NCBI RefSeq assembly: GCF_041381155.1
Contig: NC_091136.1
Coordinates: 46,552,284 to 46,616,283, forward strand
Direction: 5' to 3'
Source of the DNA: Argopecten irradians
Taxonomy: Eukaryota > Mollusca > Bivalvia > Pectinida > Pectinidae
DNA: 64,000 nt
In this document: piece by piece, positions 51,961-62,645 of the stretch
How the letters are laid out: each line of letters opens with the position of its first letter
How positions within the stretch are numbered: the stretch's first letter is position 1
Program-made: the position numbers and the translations under genes
Notes under the pieces: generated by a model
What the model was told of the DNA's origin: nothing
Seen by the model: the letters and a program-made list of their open reading frames with translations, nothing else
Database searches by the model: none

Positions 51961-53565
51961 GAAACTGGGCCCATTTCTTTCAGATAGGAAATACGCGTTT
52001 GCCGCTTTTTGCGCTGTCTGAAATACAAAACTATTAACAAATACTGTACAGACAACCTAAATGGCCACGCATAACTTGTTTGTAGGGTTTTATTAAGAGC
52101 GATAACTCTTATTCTTTTAACAACGGACTTCTCAAAAATATATGTAATAATCTAAGGTCTGCGTCAACAGTAGGGAGCAAATATCTTCACAGCGACAACT
52201 GTAATTATATAGGTTTAGATTTATTTTTGCATAGCATCATACAACAATAACGGCCATTTTAGATGGCAACTGTATTGGTTTGAGTTTACTTTTTATTAGC
52301 GTCATAAAACAATTATACGGCCATTTTAGATGACATCTGGAAAAGTTTAAAGTCCCATTATGCTTTCACCAAACTTTGCTAAAATATACATTAACATCCC
52401 TTATGAAAGGTTCTTCATTTGGTTTCTTTACAATGAAGATAATTAAGCAATAATCAATTAGTAAAGAATTCTTAAAATAGAACGGGTTGATTTGCATAGT
52501 TAAAAATACCTCGTGTATACGTATGTTCGATACCCGGATATAGTAAACAAAACACGCATGGCCGAGACAGAGGGCAGTTTTGAGGAAACGGTGAGCAATA
52601 CAATGTTCTATAATTGTTTAGTATATGATACATATTAGATTCCACAGATTATAAATGTGTCCTGTCAAAGGTTACATATAGTTTATATAAAGCTTAATAC
52701 AAAATACGTATTAATCGAAAAATAGTGGATGTAAATAGTGAAATACATACATGGGGCACTATATGGGGTATTTTATCGTACAAATATAAACACGTGGCCG
52801 TGTCATTTAATTTTGGTGATGATTGGTTGATTTTCTTTCCTCTCGTGTAATAATTTGAGATAAATACAGTATTAATCCAAAACTATATATAGATAAATAA
52901 ATACCATGATGCTACTAATCTATTCATAATTTGAGAGTAAGGAGAGCACAGTATATCTAAATACTTAGAACATACGTAAAGAGGTGGACTAATAGCTTAC
53001 TATATACATGTATTATAACTGCTTTCTATTTATTCTTTGGGTATTTTATAACGATATTCGTCTATGAAATATGTGATAGTATCACTGGAATCGACGCTAG
53101 TCGAGATACATCAATCTGTATGTTGTATCTATATCTCGATTACGTTTCGTGTATTTAGAAAAGGATCATTATATACATCAAGTAGTGATTACCAGGTGCA
53201 TGAGTCCTAATTATCGTATGGGCATTTTTAAATATAGGCCTACAATTTTATGTACACGGAGCGAATTAAACTAATCAAAGACTCGCATTTATATTAGTAC
53301 AAACGTCAGTATATATTAGAGTGAACTAAGGGGATATAAATATTGTCAGACTATTGGAGTTTCGTCATTAAAAAGACACAACGTATATTATCTTGACCCT
53401 TGATACTACATGGTGGACTATTATTTGCCGTCGGTACGTAATTCTTACATGTACGTAGTAAAAAGGAAAAGGAAATCGAAACTGAAATTTCTCTAATTTC
53501 ACGAGTGTGCATTCCATTTTACGCTGAACGTGAATTATGTTTATTAGCATTCAGCCCATTTGTTT

Positions 53566-55461
53566 TCATAGGAAAAGTTCGATTTGTATAAAATATGTGA
53601 GAAAAAATAAGTTCGTGATGCCTGCTAGGACTTTACCAGTCTTATTTAAACGGATATTTTCCCCATTTTCTCTGCTTTTAATCAAGGACTGATCCAGGTT
53701 TTCTTTAGCTGTTTTGGTATACTTTTCCATCAGATCTTCTTCACTTGATGAACTGTATAGAAATCATTAACGGACTGTTTTTATACTCCATTTTTTAATT
53801 AGTACTATTCAATCAAACCAAACTATTCTACATTTTGTAAATGCAATGAATTATGAGATAAAATGAATCACATTGGCCTACATATGTGGTTCATGCACTG
53901 GTGTTTGGCTCTATAGACATTTTTTCTCTCTTTATATATTGACACAGTATTACATATACATTTGTACATGTATATATCATATATAAAGAAAAAAAAGTCT
54001 ATAGAGCCAAACACCTGTGATTCATATACATGTATCTTTATATGTAGCATAAACATATATTATGTATATATGTTTTTGCATGTAGTAATTACAAAGTTCA
54101 TAATAATGATCTTATGCTACAATGTGGATTGTACTCAGTTAGTAATTCATGATCATGATCACTTGTCATTGATATATCCGATAATGCCGATATCGTCGTT
54201 GACCCTACATGTTGTCTCAAACACTGGTCGAAGTTTCATGTACATGCTCGCGATCGGTCTGCGATGGAGTAGAACATGTAGGTTTTCCAGACTTCGTATG
54301 TATGTATGTATATCTATATAGCAGGTAACGACATGGCGTGTTTGTGTTTACTTTCATTTGTTTACGAGTTTGGCGAGTCATCCCGTGGGAGGCCTCATCA
54401 GGTAACACAAACGTACGTGTGTTCGGTTTCGATGTACACAAACGTGTGTTCGGTTTCCATGTACATTTCAACAAAGCTAGATTAGACCCTATAGGCATCT
54501 ATAAATCTTTATTACAAAATACATAAGATCAGCAAATACCATTGCAATTATAATTTTGTTAATTGCTTGCTTTCCATTCAAGAACAAACACTTTTTGAAT
54601 AGTTTTAGCCTAGTTTTATATAGAAACTACATGTAAATACATGCATGTACAACATGTATTTGTAGGTCTACGCGTGGAATGCGTGGGATCGTAACGTGCA
54701 GTCGATCGCGATCGAGCAATGCAACTTGACCGCTAAATTGTCGTTGTTTGAAGGAACGTGCACGTGGTGAAGAACGGACCCATGTGTGTTCGCTGACACG
54801 TATTTGGCGAGTCTTCAGTGCGTTCGCCATGCACGATGTTGAAGTTTGTTAGGGAAATTCCACTTTTTTGTGCCTACGCATGCGTACTAGATTGTTTTGG
54901 CTCTGGGGCGGAACTACGGATTTCCCCCTCTCCGAAGAGGGGTTTTCTATTGTTTTTTAAAAACATGGAAATGTTGGGCATTTTTTATTAGCAGATATTT
55001 TCATAAGGATATATGCTCTACTATTCAGCAAAGTTTGGTACTTTATGACGATATTTTTTCACCCCAAAACATAATGGGGCTTTAAGTTATTTTTTAGTGT
55101 TCTACCTATAAATAGTTAAGTCCATGTAACAATAGCAACATTAAACCCTTCAGTTCTTGACAAACAATCTAAAAATTGCAAACATGAATGTTTAGATAAT
55201 GATTTAGTACTTACTATGCGGAGTAACAGTATCCAGACAAGAAAAGTTCCCGAAGCTCCTTGTTTATTTTAGCCAGAGAGTTCTGAATACAAAACAGAAA
55301 AAATCAATAACGAATCCATGGTTTTATGCCGCTATGTTTAGTTGAGTCCAAGACAAGTGTCATTTCAATTGAGTTCGTAGAAATTGGTAAGACTTCAACA
55401 AGGTAAGTAAATTGTATTTTATTTACCGTCAATGCATAAATAGTATTGTACAACGCTCTCT
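53566..55461 (-). CDS. Possible unassigned spliced gene, 3' exons only
   Basis: Three minus-strand segments join with good splice sites and compatible phase: 55461-55427 (acceptor after CTTACTGCAG), 55282-55215 (acceptor TGTATTCAG, donor GTAAGT) and 53752 down to a stop at 53566-53568 (acceptor CTATACAG). They read RALYNTIYALT, NSLAKINKELRELFLSGYC, then SSSEEDLMEKYTKTAKENLD and QSLIKSRENGENIRLNKTG. The middle is helical and Glu/Lys-rich, so a short coiled coil is possible. I do not recognise the family and could not find a start; an open minus-strand stretch at 55633-55790 might be an upstream exon but lacks a good donor. The model rests on splice sites and frame only. Confidence 0.35.
53888..54027. 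repeat. Inverted-repeat element (about 48-bp arms)
   Basis: GTGTTTGGCTCTATAGAC (from 53901) and its complement GTCTATAGAGCCAAACAC (to 54015) lie within arms of nearly 50 bp around a 40-bp AT-rich centre. It is a probable MITE. If the minus-strand gene at 53566-55461 is real, it lies in an intron of that gene. Confidence 0.75.
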
Positions 55462-56164
55462 CTGCAGTAAGGACAACACAATTGCCATATGGGCAAAGTA
55501 TAAATTCTATATAATTTGCCTTTTGCCAGTTCACATTTTTCATGCTCAAACTTCATGTTCAAGCTTAATGTGTTCAGTTGACATCTATCACCCAAGAAGA
55601 TCAATGTTTAAATATGTTGGCAGCATCCAGCATCACACCAGTAAATGTTTAGCCCGGGCGATCGCATCAAAGTGGGACGCCAATTTTTCGTACTTCGGCT
55701 TGTACACAAAAATGGCGCAGAAAACAATAGACAAACTAAAGTGGTCAGTAAAACAATGCCCCATGTCCTTAAATCTTATGTAGAAGTCTAAACAAAATAA
55801 TATACCAAGGAAAAAATAGCATGGAACTGGAAAACTGGAGTCTTTGCTTCTTAGAAGAGCTACCGGGGATGTTCTCATTGCTTGTCGGATTTACAATAAT
55901 AAACACCTATTTACGCCAGTAAGTACAAAACATACATGTACATATACGTGTGTAATACCAAATAGTTTTCGCGTGCAGTTGGCTTTTGCTTTTTGCCAAA
56001 TCTCAGGCGCTCGTTTTATTTCTTTTTTATTCTTTTATGTGGAGAGCGGTATTGATGCAAGCGTTAACAATGCAAAAAGTGTTGTTTACAAAGAAATCAA
56101 CCCGAAACAAAAGTATGATTATTGAAGATATAATTAGATATATTTTATTTAAATTTTTAAATAC

Positions 56165-56755
56165 ATGCATACATCAACACAAACATATAGAGTGTATAAA
56201 AAAATATCCAGCCTAAAACGACTTATGAGACGCTAAGCTTTGCAATAAGCATCGGTATCGCCATAAAAAGAATGCTTTTGCTAAATGTTTACGCAAAAAG
56301 ATTGAATAAGTAAAAATTGGCAACTTCTATTCTAATGTTATCATTATTGCAATATGACATTATCAGTATTGCCACAGACTTCAGTAATCGCTTGGAATAT
56401 ATGCCATTATTATGGTATGAATATTTATCATGAATATATCAACACAACAAATTAAAATGTCCAGTCTTAAATATTTATGAGACACAAAGTTTTATCCAAT
56501 AAGCATCAGTATCACTATAAAAAGAATGCTTTTGCTAAATGTTATTTCAAAAAGATTCAATAAGTAAAATTTGGCAACTTGAATGTTATCATTATATCTG
56601 TATTGCCATAAACTTCAGTAACTACATGGGCCATATGCCATCATTATCGTCTTACCATAACAATAAGGTAATCAGGGCTATGAATATATCAACACAACAA
56701 ATAAAAATGTCAAGCCTAAAAAGACTTATGAGACACGAGGTTTGCGATAAGCAAA
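56165..56755. repeat. Tandem duplication, about 250-265-bp unit, 2.3 copies
   Basis: Copies begin near 56172, 56437 and 56686 (ATCAACACAACAAATTAAAA). The first two share TAAAAAGAATGCTTTTGCTA and AGTATTGCCA...CTTCAGTAA; the third shares only the opening block GACTTATGAGACAC. Divergence between copies is modest. Confidence 0.75.
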
Positions 56756-57477
56756 GCGTTGAACTGCATTCAGTTGACAATTATGGGAGTATGAATACTA
56801 AATGGACAACAAATTTATGATGCGCGCTTGCGCTTTGTGTTGAATTGGTATTTTATCACTGTATTTGGTAACAACTTTATACTGAAATCTCGGGAAATTT
56901 TGCATCCATAACAAATAAAAAAATAATTATCATCAAGAACGAAACATCCATTTCCACAGCCATCTTCCCGTGATCGCTGGGACGACAATTGTGACGTCAT
57001 AATTATAATGATGTCAAAATAAGCGTATGACAATTCATGCGCTGAACAACGCCAACTGTCTTTGGTAAGGTTATAAAGTGGGATTGCAGTGAAAATGCAA
57101 ATCCACTGTGTATTGCAATATAAGTAGTAACCTGATTTCTGTCATGTTAGACATATGTTTGCTACCTTCCACACTCCGTAACAGTATTCCCGATTTTAGA
57201 ATAAGTCTACTTCTACATTTCTTTTACTTACGCTACCTCAAGTTCCTATTGTTATCTATGACATCTTATGTACAGTCCAAAGTTTGATTACGCGCCCAAG
57301 TTAAATCTTACAAACTATAACAACGCCAAATATCAGCAGCGTATATCTTTTATTCTCGTGCTTTTCTTCATCCATGCCACAATACGTATTCCTTTCCAAT
57401 CCGAGTCGACATCCAATTTCAATTGACAAATCGATGGATTATCATCCATAACCAAAAGGAATGTTAAAAAGTATACC

Positions 57478-57610
57478 CTAGACGAGACACATCATAGTCT
57501 ATACATGTATCAACATAAGTATAAATGGAGTCATCCTCGATACTCTAACGGTTACGATCACTTACGATCTCTACACCCCTGGACTATCTCGTAGTAAAAC
57601 TGGAGGCAAT
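57478..57610 (-). repeat. R1 partial copy (inverted) next to a SINE fragment
   Basis: On the minus strand, 57610-57531 carries the 3' part of repeat R1 (CAGTTTTACTACGAGATAGT and GAGTATCGAGGATGA). Just left, 57480-57507 on the plus strand (GACGAGACACATCATAGTCT) matches the GGCCGAGACACACCATAGTC block of the SINE at 43660-43960. Confidence 0.5.
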
Positions 57611-57668
57611 ATAACATAACAGGTAATTTAGTCATTTAATGTACATAAAAAGAGTCGTATAACAGTAA

Positions 57669-57848
57669 ACTGTGGTTGACTGTGTGGCTTTGAAGTTTGG
57701 CGTCGCTCTCTTTAGAGTCTTCAAAGGAAATCTTTGTAGGCCTGTGATTGGTGAGATGTTTTCCGTTGAGCTGCTTTCAGTTTTACTATGAGATAGTCCA
57801 ATGGCGTAGAGATCGTAAGTGATCGGAACTCCTGGAGTATCGAGCATG
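57669..57848 (+). repeat. Dispersed repeat family R1, copy 3
   Basis: Blocks TGTGGTTGACTGTGTGGCTT, TGGCGTCGCTCTCTTTAG, CTTCAAAGGAAATCTTTG and CCTGGAGTATCGAGCATGA are in order. Together with the inverted partial copy 60 bp to the left, it forms a hairpin-capable pair. Confidence 0.65.
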
Positions 57849-57865
57849 AAAGGGAGTGGGACTAT

Positions 57866-58880
57866 TGATTCGGGGTGTGCTGTTAGGTGTCGTTGGTCGT
57901 GCTGTTAGGTGTCGTTGGTCGTGCTGTTAGATGTCGTTGGTCGTGCTGTTAGGTGTCGTTGGTCGTGCTGTTAGGTGTCGTTGGTCGTGCTGTTAGGTGT
58001 CGTTGGTCGTGCTGTTAGGTGTCGTTGGTCGTGCTGTTAGGTGTCGTTGGTCGTGCTGTTAGGTGTCGTTGGTCGTGCTGTTAGGTGTCGTTGGTCGTGC
58101 TGTTAGGTGTCGTTGGTCGTGCTGTTAGATGTCGTTGGTCGTGCTGTTAGTGTCGTTGGTCGTGCTGTTAGGTGTCGTTGGTCGTGCTGTTAGTGTCGTG
58201 GTCGTGCTGTTAGGTGTCGTTGGTCGTGCTGTTAGGTGTCGTTGGTCGTGCTGTTAGGTGTCGTTGGTCGTGCTGTTAGGTGTCGTTGGTCGTGCTGTTA
58301 GGTGTCGTTGGTCGTGCTGTTAGGTGTCGTTGGTCGTGCTGTTAGGTGTCGTTGGTCGTGCTGTTAGGTGTCGTTGGTCGTGCTGTTAGGTGTCGTTGGT
58401 CGTGCTGTTAGGTGTCGTTGGTCGTGCTGTTAGGTGTCGTTGGTCGTGCTGTTAGGTGTCGTTGGTCGTGCTGTTAGGTGTCGTTGGTCGTGCTGTTAGG
58501 TGTCGTTGGTCGTGCTGTTAGGTGTCGTTGGTCGTGCTGTTAGGTGTGTTGGTCGTGCGTGGTTAGGTGTCGTTGGTCGTGCTGTTAGGTGTCGTTGGTC
58601 GTGCTGTTAGTGTCGTTGGTCGTGCTGTTAGGTGTCGTTGGTCGTGCTGTTAGGTGTCGTTGGTCGTGCTGTTAGGTGTCGTTGGTCGTGCTGTTAGTGT
58701 CGTTGGTCGTGCTGTTAGGTGTCGTTGGTCGTGCTGTTAGGTGTCGTTGGTCGTGCTGTTAGGTGTCGTTGGTCGTGCTGTTAGGTGTCGTTGGTCGTGC
58801 TGTTAGGTGTCGTTGGTCGTGCTGTTAGGTGTCGTTGGTCGTGCTGTTAGGTGTCGTTGGTCGTGCTGTTAGGTGTCATT
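57866..58880 (+). repeat. 22-bp minisatellite, about 45 copies
   Basis: Unit GTGCTGTTAGGTGTCGTTGG(TC), nearly homogeneous, with a few one-base deletions (TTAGTGTCG) and rare T/A or G/A variants. Its first and last units merge into SINE sequence: the right edge reads GGTGTCATTGGCAGTATGCT, then AGATAGCATTATAAAACG, matching the 3' half of the SINE at 2465-2730. The true copy number may differ in the genome because such arrays assemble poorly. Confidence 0.95.
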
Positions 58881-58960
58881 GGCAGTATGCTTCAGTAAGA
58901 TAGCATTATAAAACGAGAAGAGTTTCATAATTACAGAGAAACAACACAAAGATGATAATA
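58881..58960 (+). repeat. SINE 3' remnant adjoining the 22-bp array
   Basis: CAGTATGCTTCAGTAAGATA then AGCATTATAAAACGAGAAG aligns with the minus-strand SINE at 2465-2730 (ACATGATTTAGGGCGATAG, CACTATATAAAGGC). Confidence 0.6.
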
Positions 58961-60329
58961 AAACCTTTTGAAAATATATCTACTTACTGTCTACATCCCC
59001 ACGTGTAGCTTTTTATCCAGGAGCATTAGCAGAAATACCATGATAACGAAAACAAATTCAAAAATAACACTGTAGGTTGTAGTTCGAATTATTCTGACGT
59101 TCTATCATCTTCATATCGGCCTTCCCCGATTTCGTTGTATTTAGACCACTACAGTACAATGTTTGTAATGGAGGGGGAGTAACTCCAGCGAGTTACTTAA
59201 AAGGTAAGTGTCACATTCTAAAAATAAACCTTGCAGAACCTGTTATATCGCTTAAAAGAAAGAAAACAAAAATCGAACCCTACACAAAAGATGGTCAAAT
59301 ACCAAGTCACCAAACCAGTATTATATAGTGTCCTCACTGTGGACGGTTAGGCATTGACTGAAATCACTGGGGCGTGGAGATTTTACAACATTCACTGGCC
59401 AATTCGGCCAATGTGAAGACTTATTTACTCTACTGTGTGTAGGCGAGCTTTTCCAAACAGGTATGTATATACGAGGAATTATTATTTCTACAATGACAGG
59501 AGTAAGTGGGGTGGTAGGGAACGCACATGTGTCTAGAGTAGCGGTGTACACGGGGTGTGTCCATGTCGGAGAGTTCAAGACGGGTGTAACAACTCTATAG
59601 ACAGGTGAGCTGTTATTGTTTATCGTCTAATCAATAGTGCATTTTGTTCTTTTTGTAGTGTTAATTACATAATAAACCGGATTATATGGTCGGAATAAAC
59701 ACGCGATATGATTGATCAGAGATAGCGGTCATCGTACGTGTTACACACGTGTAACCATATTCCTATAAATGTATCAGAAGTCGACGCTAATGTCGTGAGC
59801 TGATGAATGTAGTCGATGAATGACGTCCATCGGCTAACGGTCTGGATTATTTGGAGTACATGACACACTGCACGGTTGTGTACCTGGACACATCCACAAT
59901 TGGATTGCCAACACGAGAGCATATTGTGACGATTTATATTATCCATATTTGTTGAGAATGGTGGGTGACAATATGGGGTTCAGTTTTCAGTCTGGACATT
60001 ATCAAAAATAGACAAGCTCTGGAAAAACCACGCCACGAAACTTTTACCATCAACCTAGGAACAATAGTATATTATACACAAACCTAGAACTTACTATTAA
60101 GGATTTTAAGAAATCATATTTACCATTACTGTAAATATTACTATATATATAATCTCTACAAGCCTTTTTTGGCTTTTCAATGATGTTGGGCTGATGAGAA
60201 ACCTATGAGAAAAGTTTCAGCCAATAAAGAGACAATATGTAATGTAAACTGTAGTTATGTGAAGTAGTGAATCAAATTACACAATTCCATGATGCAATTC
60301 AACTAAGAACAGAAGGGCTTAAGATGTAC
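58961..60329. other. Intergenic, nothing recognised
   Basis: AT-rich sequence between the 22-bp array and the next SINE. The longest open frames lack splice context or recognisable motifs. Confidence 0.45.
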
Positions 60330-60485
60330 AGACGTATCATTATAAGTCATATCCACCTCTGGGTTATGAGTTCAAATCCTCTGACCGCAGGTCGGTGGTT
60401 TTTCTGCGAATAATCCTGTTTTTATGCTCTTTAAATCTGGCGCGTCATTGACTGACCCTGGCTATTACAAGAATAACGTAATTGA
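60330..60485 (+). repeat. tRNA-like SINE fragment
   Basis: GGGTTATGAGTTCAAATCC resembles a tRNA box B and is followed by TGACCGCAGGTCGGTGGTTT and by CATTGACTGACCCTGGCTAT, an order I recognise from mollusc tRNA-derived SINEs. The box A half is not clear. Confidence 0.5.
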
Positions 60486-60530
60486 TTATAGTGCTGCTGT
60501 ACAGTTATATCAGTCATATGGGTAACTGCC

Positions 60531-60941
60531 TTAAAGGCCCATTACCTTTCCGGAGCAAAATATATAGATTTCTTAAAAACAGTAATAACCTCAGAAAATA
60601 CGTATCGATGGCCTAAGATGATGTTACAACACCAAACATATTCAAGATTTCCTCCGTAAGATATGATAACAGTGGAGAGTCACTTCGCTGTTTTGACCTC
60701 TGGCGCAGTGATAGCCATGCAACTACCGCGCGGTATTTAGGACGACGGCGGGAAACATAAGACGACCCGCGTTATGAAAATTAACATTTTATTTATTATA
60801 ATTAAATTGTTTAGGAGGTGATCATAAGTGTTGTATTAACGTTAAGTTAATAACTTTTGAAACTCTACAAAATTACCATTCTCGTTTTACATTCCCATTT
60901 TAAAAATCAAAAACCGTTCCGGATAGGTAGTGGGCCTTTAA
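60531..60941. mobile_element. MITE, TTAAAGGCCCA family
   Basis: Ends TTAAAGGCCCATTACCTTTC and TAGGTAGTGGGCCTTTAA are inverted repeats of about 25 bp extending to TCCGGA with few mismatches. The element is 411 bp with a GC-rich centre (ACCGCGCGGTA) and is non-coding. Confidence 0.75.
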
Positions 60942-61871
60942 ATATAAGCTTTCGCACGTTGACTTTTATTCACATTCCTGAATCTTTTTTCTTACATTAG
61001 GTATAATGTTGTAGAAAATGAATTCTACTTGTATGCAGTCAATGCACACATAGTGCCCTTTTTAAAATGCAGCGCATGGGATGGATGATTGTTTAACCAT
61101 TGTTTAGTTGGTGGCATAGCAATTGGGACTGAATTTTATGTTGATGCTTTTTCAATGTCTCTTCATGTTCAGTGTCTTAAGATCCACTATGCTGCTTGGA
61201 AGACTATTTTAGTCATCTAAAATTTGATTAGAAATTAGACTGTAACTGCACTATATGTAGTAATCATGTTGAGAACGACATCGCACTAGAGGATTCATAA
61301 CTAGAAGTCTCATCTACGTTCTTGTCGCAATTAACAGGCCATCCACTGGTGATCTATACAGTTTAAATCCTAAAAAGTGCGTACATACAATTGTATACAT
61401 ACTGGTATGTAAAATAAGATGGTTGAGTGATGAGTTTTGGTTGAGAGATAATCCTAGTGTAGTATATAGTATTACGGTGGGAAAACTGTCTCGGTGAAAC
61501 CTATATACATTTTCAATTGATATACTTTTGCCTTTAATCTGGGCCATTTTCTTATCTTAATTTTGTAATGTTTAATTTATCTATTTTTTAGTCTGTACGT
61601 AAACTTGTATTGTAGTCGATGTTCGGGTAGGACATGGCCACTATTTCCGTATTAATTTACCACAGGTATAATCAATAATTGAATTGACACAACTAGACTA
61701 CAGGTTGTCCGCATCATATGTGCTTGTTCATATTTTAGAGAATGGGCTCTGTGGATTGTTAGGTTTCTCATGCTCGGTTTAAGTTTGACGTCATTTTACC
61801 CCATTGTTCTGACGTTACAGGTGGACCTAGTGTGACGTCATTACCAGGGTCGGCTAGGACACGGAACCAAT

Positions 61872-62079
61872 ATGTCACAGACGATACAGAAGTGGTGTGT
61901 GTTATGTATACTTCTGGTGATTCTGGCCCTGGCTGTGGTCGGATTCGGAACTCCAGGATGGTATCGACTCCGGACGTCTAGCGTTACTCCAGTGGAGTAC
62001 ACGGCTGGGTATTTCGAGGCCTGCACATCGTCACAATGCACCGACTACCTGTCTTACACGGGACTCAACGCTTACGACA
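61872..62079 (+). CDS. Claudin-like tetraspan gene 5, exon 1 (partial gene)
   Basis: Only the first coding exon lies in the window: 69 codons plus one base, then GTAAGT, the same length and phase as exon 1 of gene 4. It reads W8, TM1 (about residues 9-28, CVLCILLVILALAVVGFGTP), W30, then A-G-Y-F-E-A-C51-x4-C56, in register with gene 4. Exons 2 and 3 are expected beyond 64000, as intron 1 in the paralogues reaches 3.2 kb. I searched to the end of the window and found no exon-2-like sequence. The start ATG context (AATATGTCA) is acceptable. Confidence 0.82.
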
Positions 62080-62399
62080 GTAAGTTTGCAGTTTCTACTC
62101 CCAATGTAGATCTATCCCAATGGAAAATAGCAGAGGTGTGAATAAAATCTTGGCGTATTGGCATATTATAATTCCGTTCAAACGATTGTCCATTACACGT
62201 ATATTCTCCACTAACCTTGTTTAAATATTAGTTTACACACGTTTAGTATTCCTATTTAAGGTAAACCAGTTAGACGGGTAAGTTTTGCTGGCATTTAAAG
62301 TCTTTGACTAATTATATTATACAGTAGAAATCACATGTGAATCTGAAATTTTCACAAAGTATCAGTACATGCATTCCTCTAGTCCACAATCCACCAACC

Positions 62400-62645
62400 A
62401 ACATGATGACCTTCACCTAGTTACCACATTGTGTGACCTTTATATTTACTATGACCTCTACCTCCCAACACCTGATCTTGTGACCTTCACCTCGTTACCA
62501 TATTGTGTGACCTTCACATTTACTATGACTTCTACCTCTCAACATGTGATCTTGTGACCTTCACCTCTTTACCGTATTGTGTGACCTTTATATTAACTAT
62601 GACCTCAACCTCTCCATACCTGATGCTGTGATCTTCACCTCCGAT
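62400..62645 (+). repeat. Tandem repeat, about 74-bp unit, 3 copies
   Basis: The unit contains TTGTGACCTTCACCTCGTTA, TATTGTGTGACCTT and ACTATGACCTCTACCTC. It lies in intron 1 of claudin-like gene 5. Copies differ by several substitutions. Within it, GTGACCTT-type blocks recur at half spacing. Confidence 0.85.

Noticed and set aside
52558-52590. ATG with good context followed by GTGAGC on the plus strand, reading MAETEGSFEET, like a first coding exon
   Set aside because: I could not find downstream plus-strand exons with matching phase, and a possible minus-strand gene occupies the region to the right. It may still be a real 5' exon, but support is too thin.
54897-55085. 62-codon plus-strand open frame
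   Set aside because: Short, no homology recognised and no splice signals; consistent with chance.
55412-55783. 123-codon plus-strand open frame
   Set aside because: No recognisable motif and no start or splice context. The opposite strand carries a better splice-bounded model.
60330-60410. Possible tRNA gene because of a box-B-like GAGTTCAAATCC
   Set aside because: No cloverleaf can be drawn; the context matches a tRNA-derived SINE instead.
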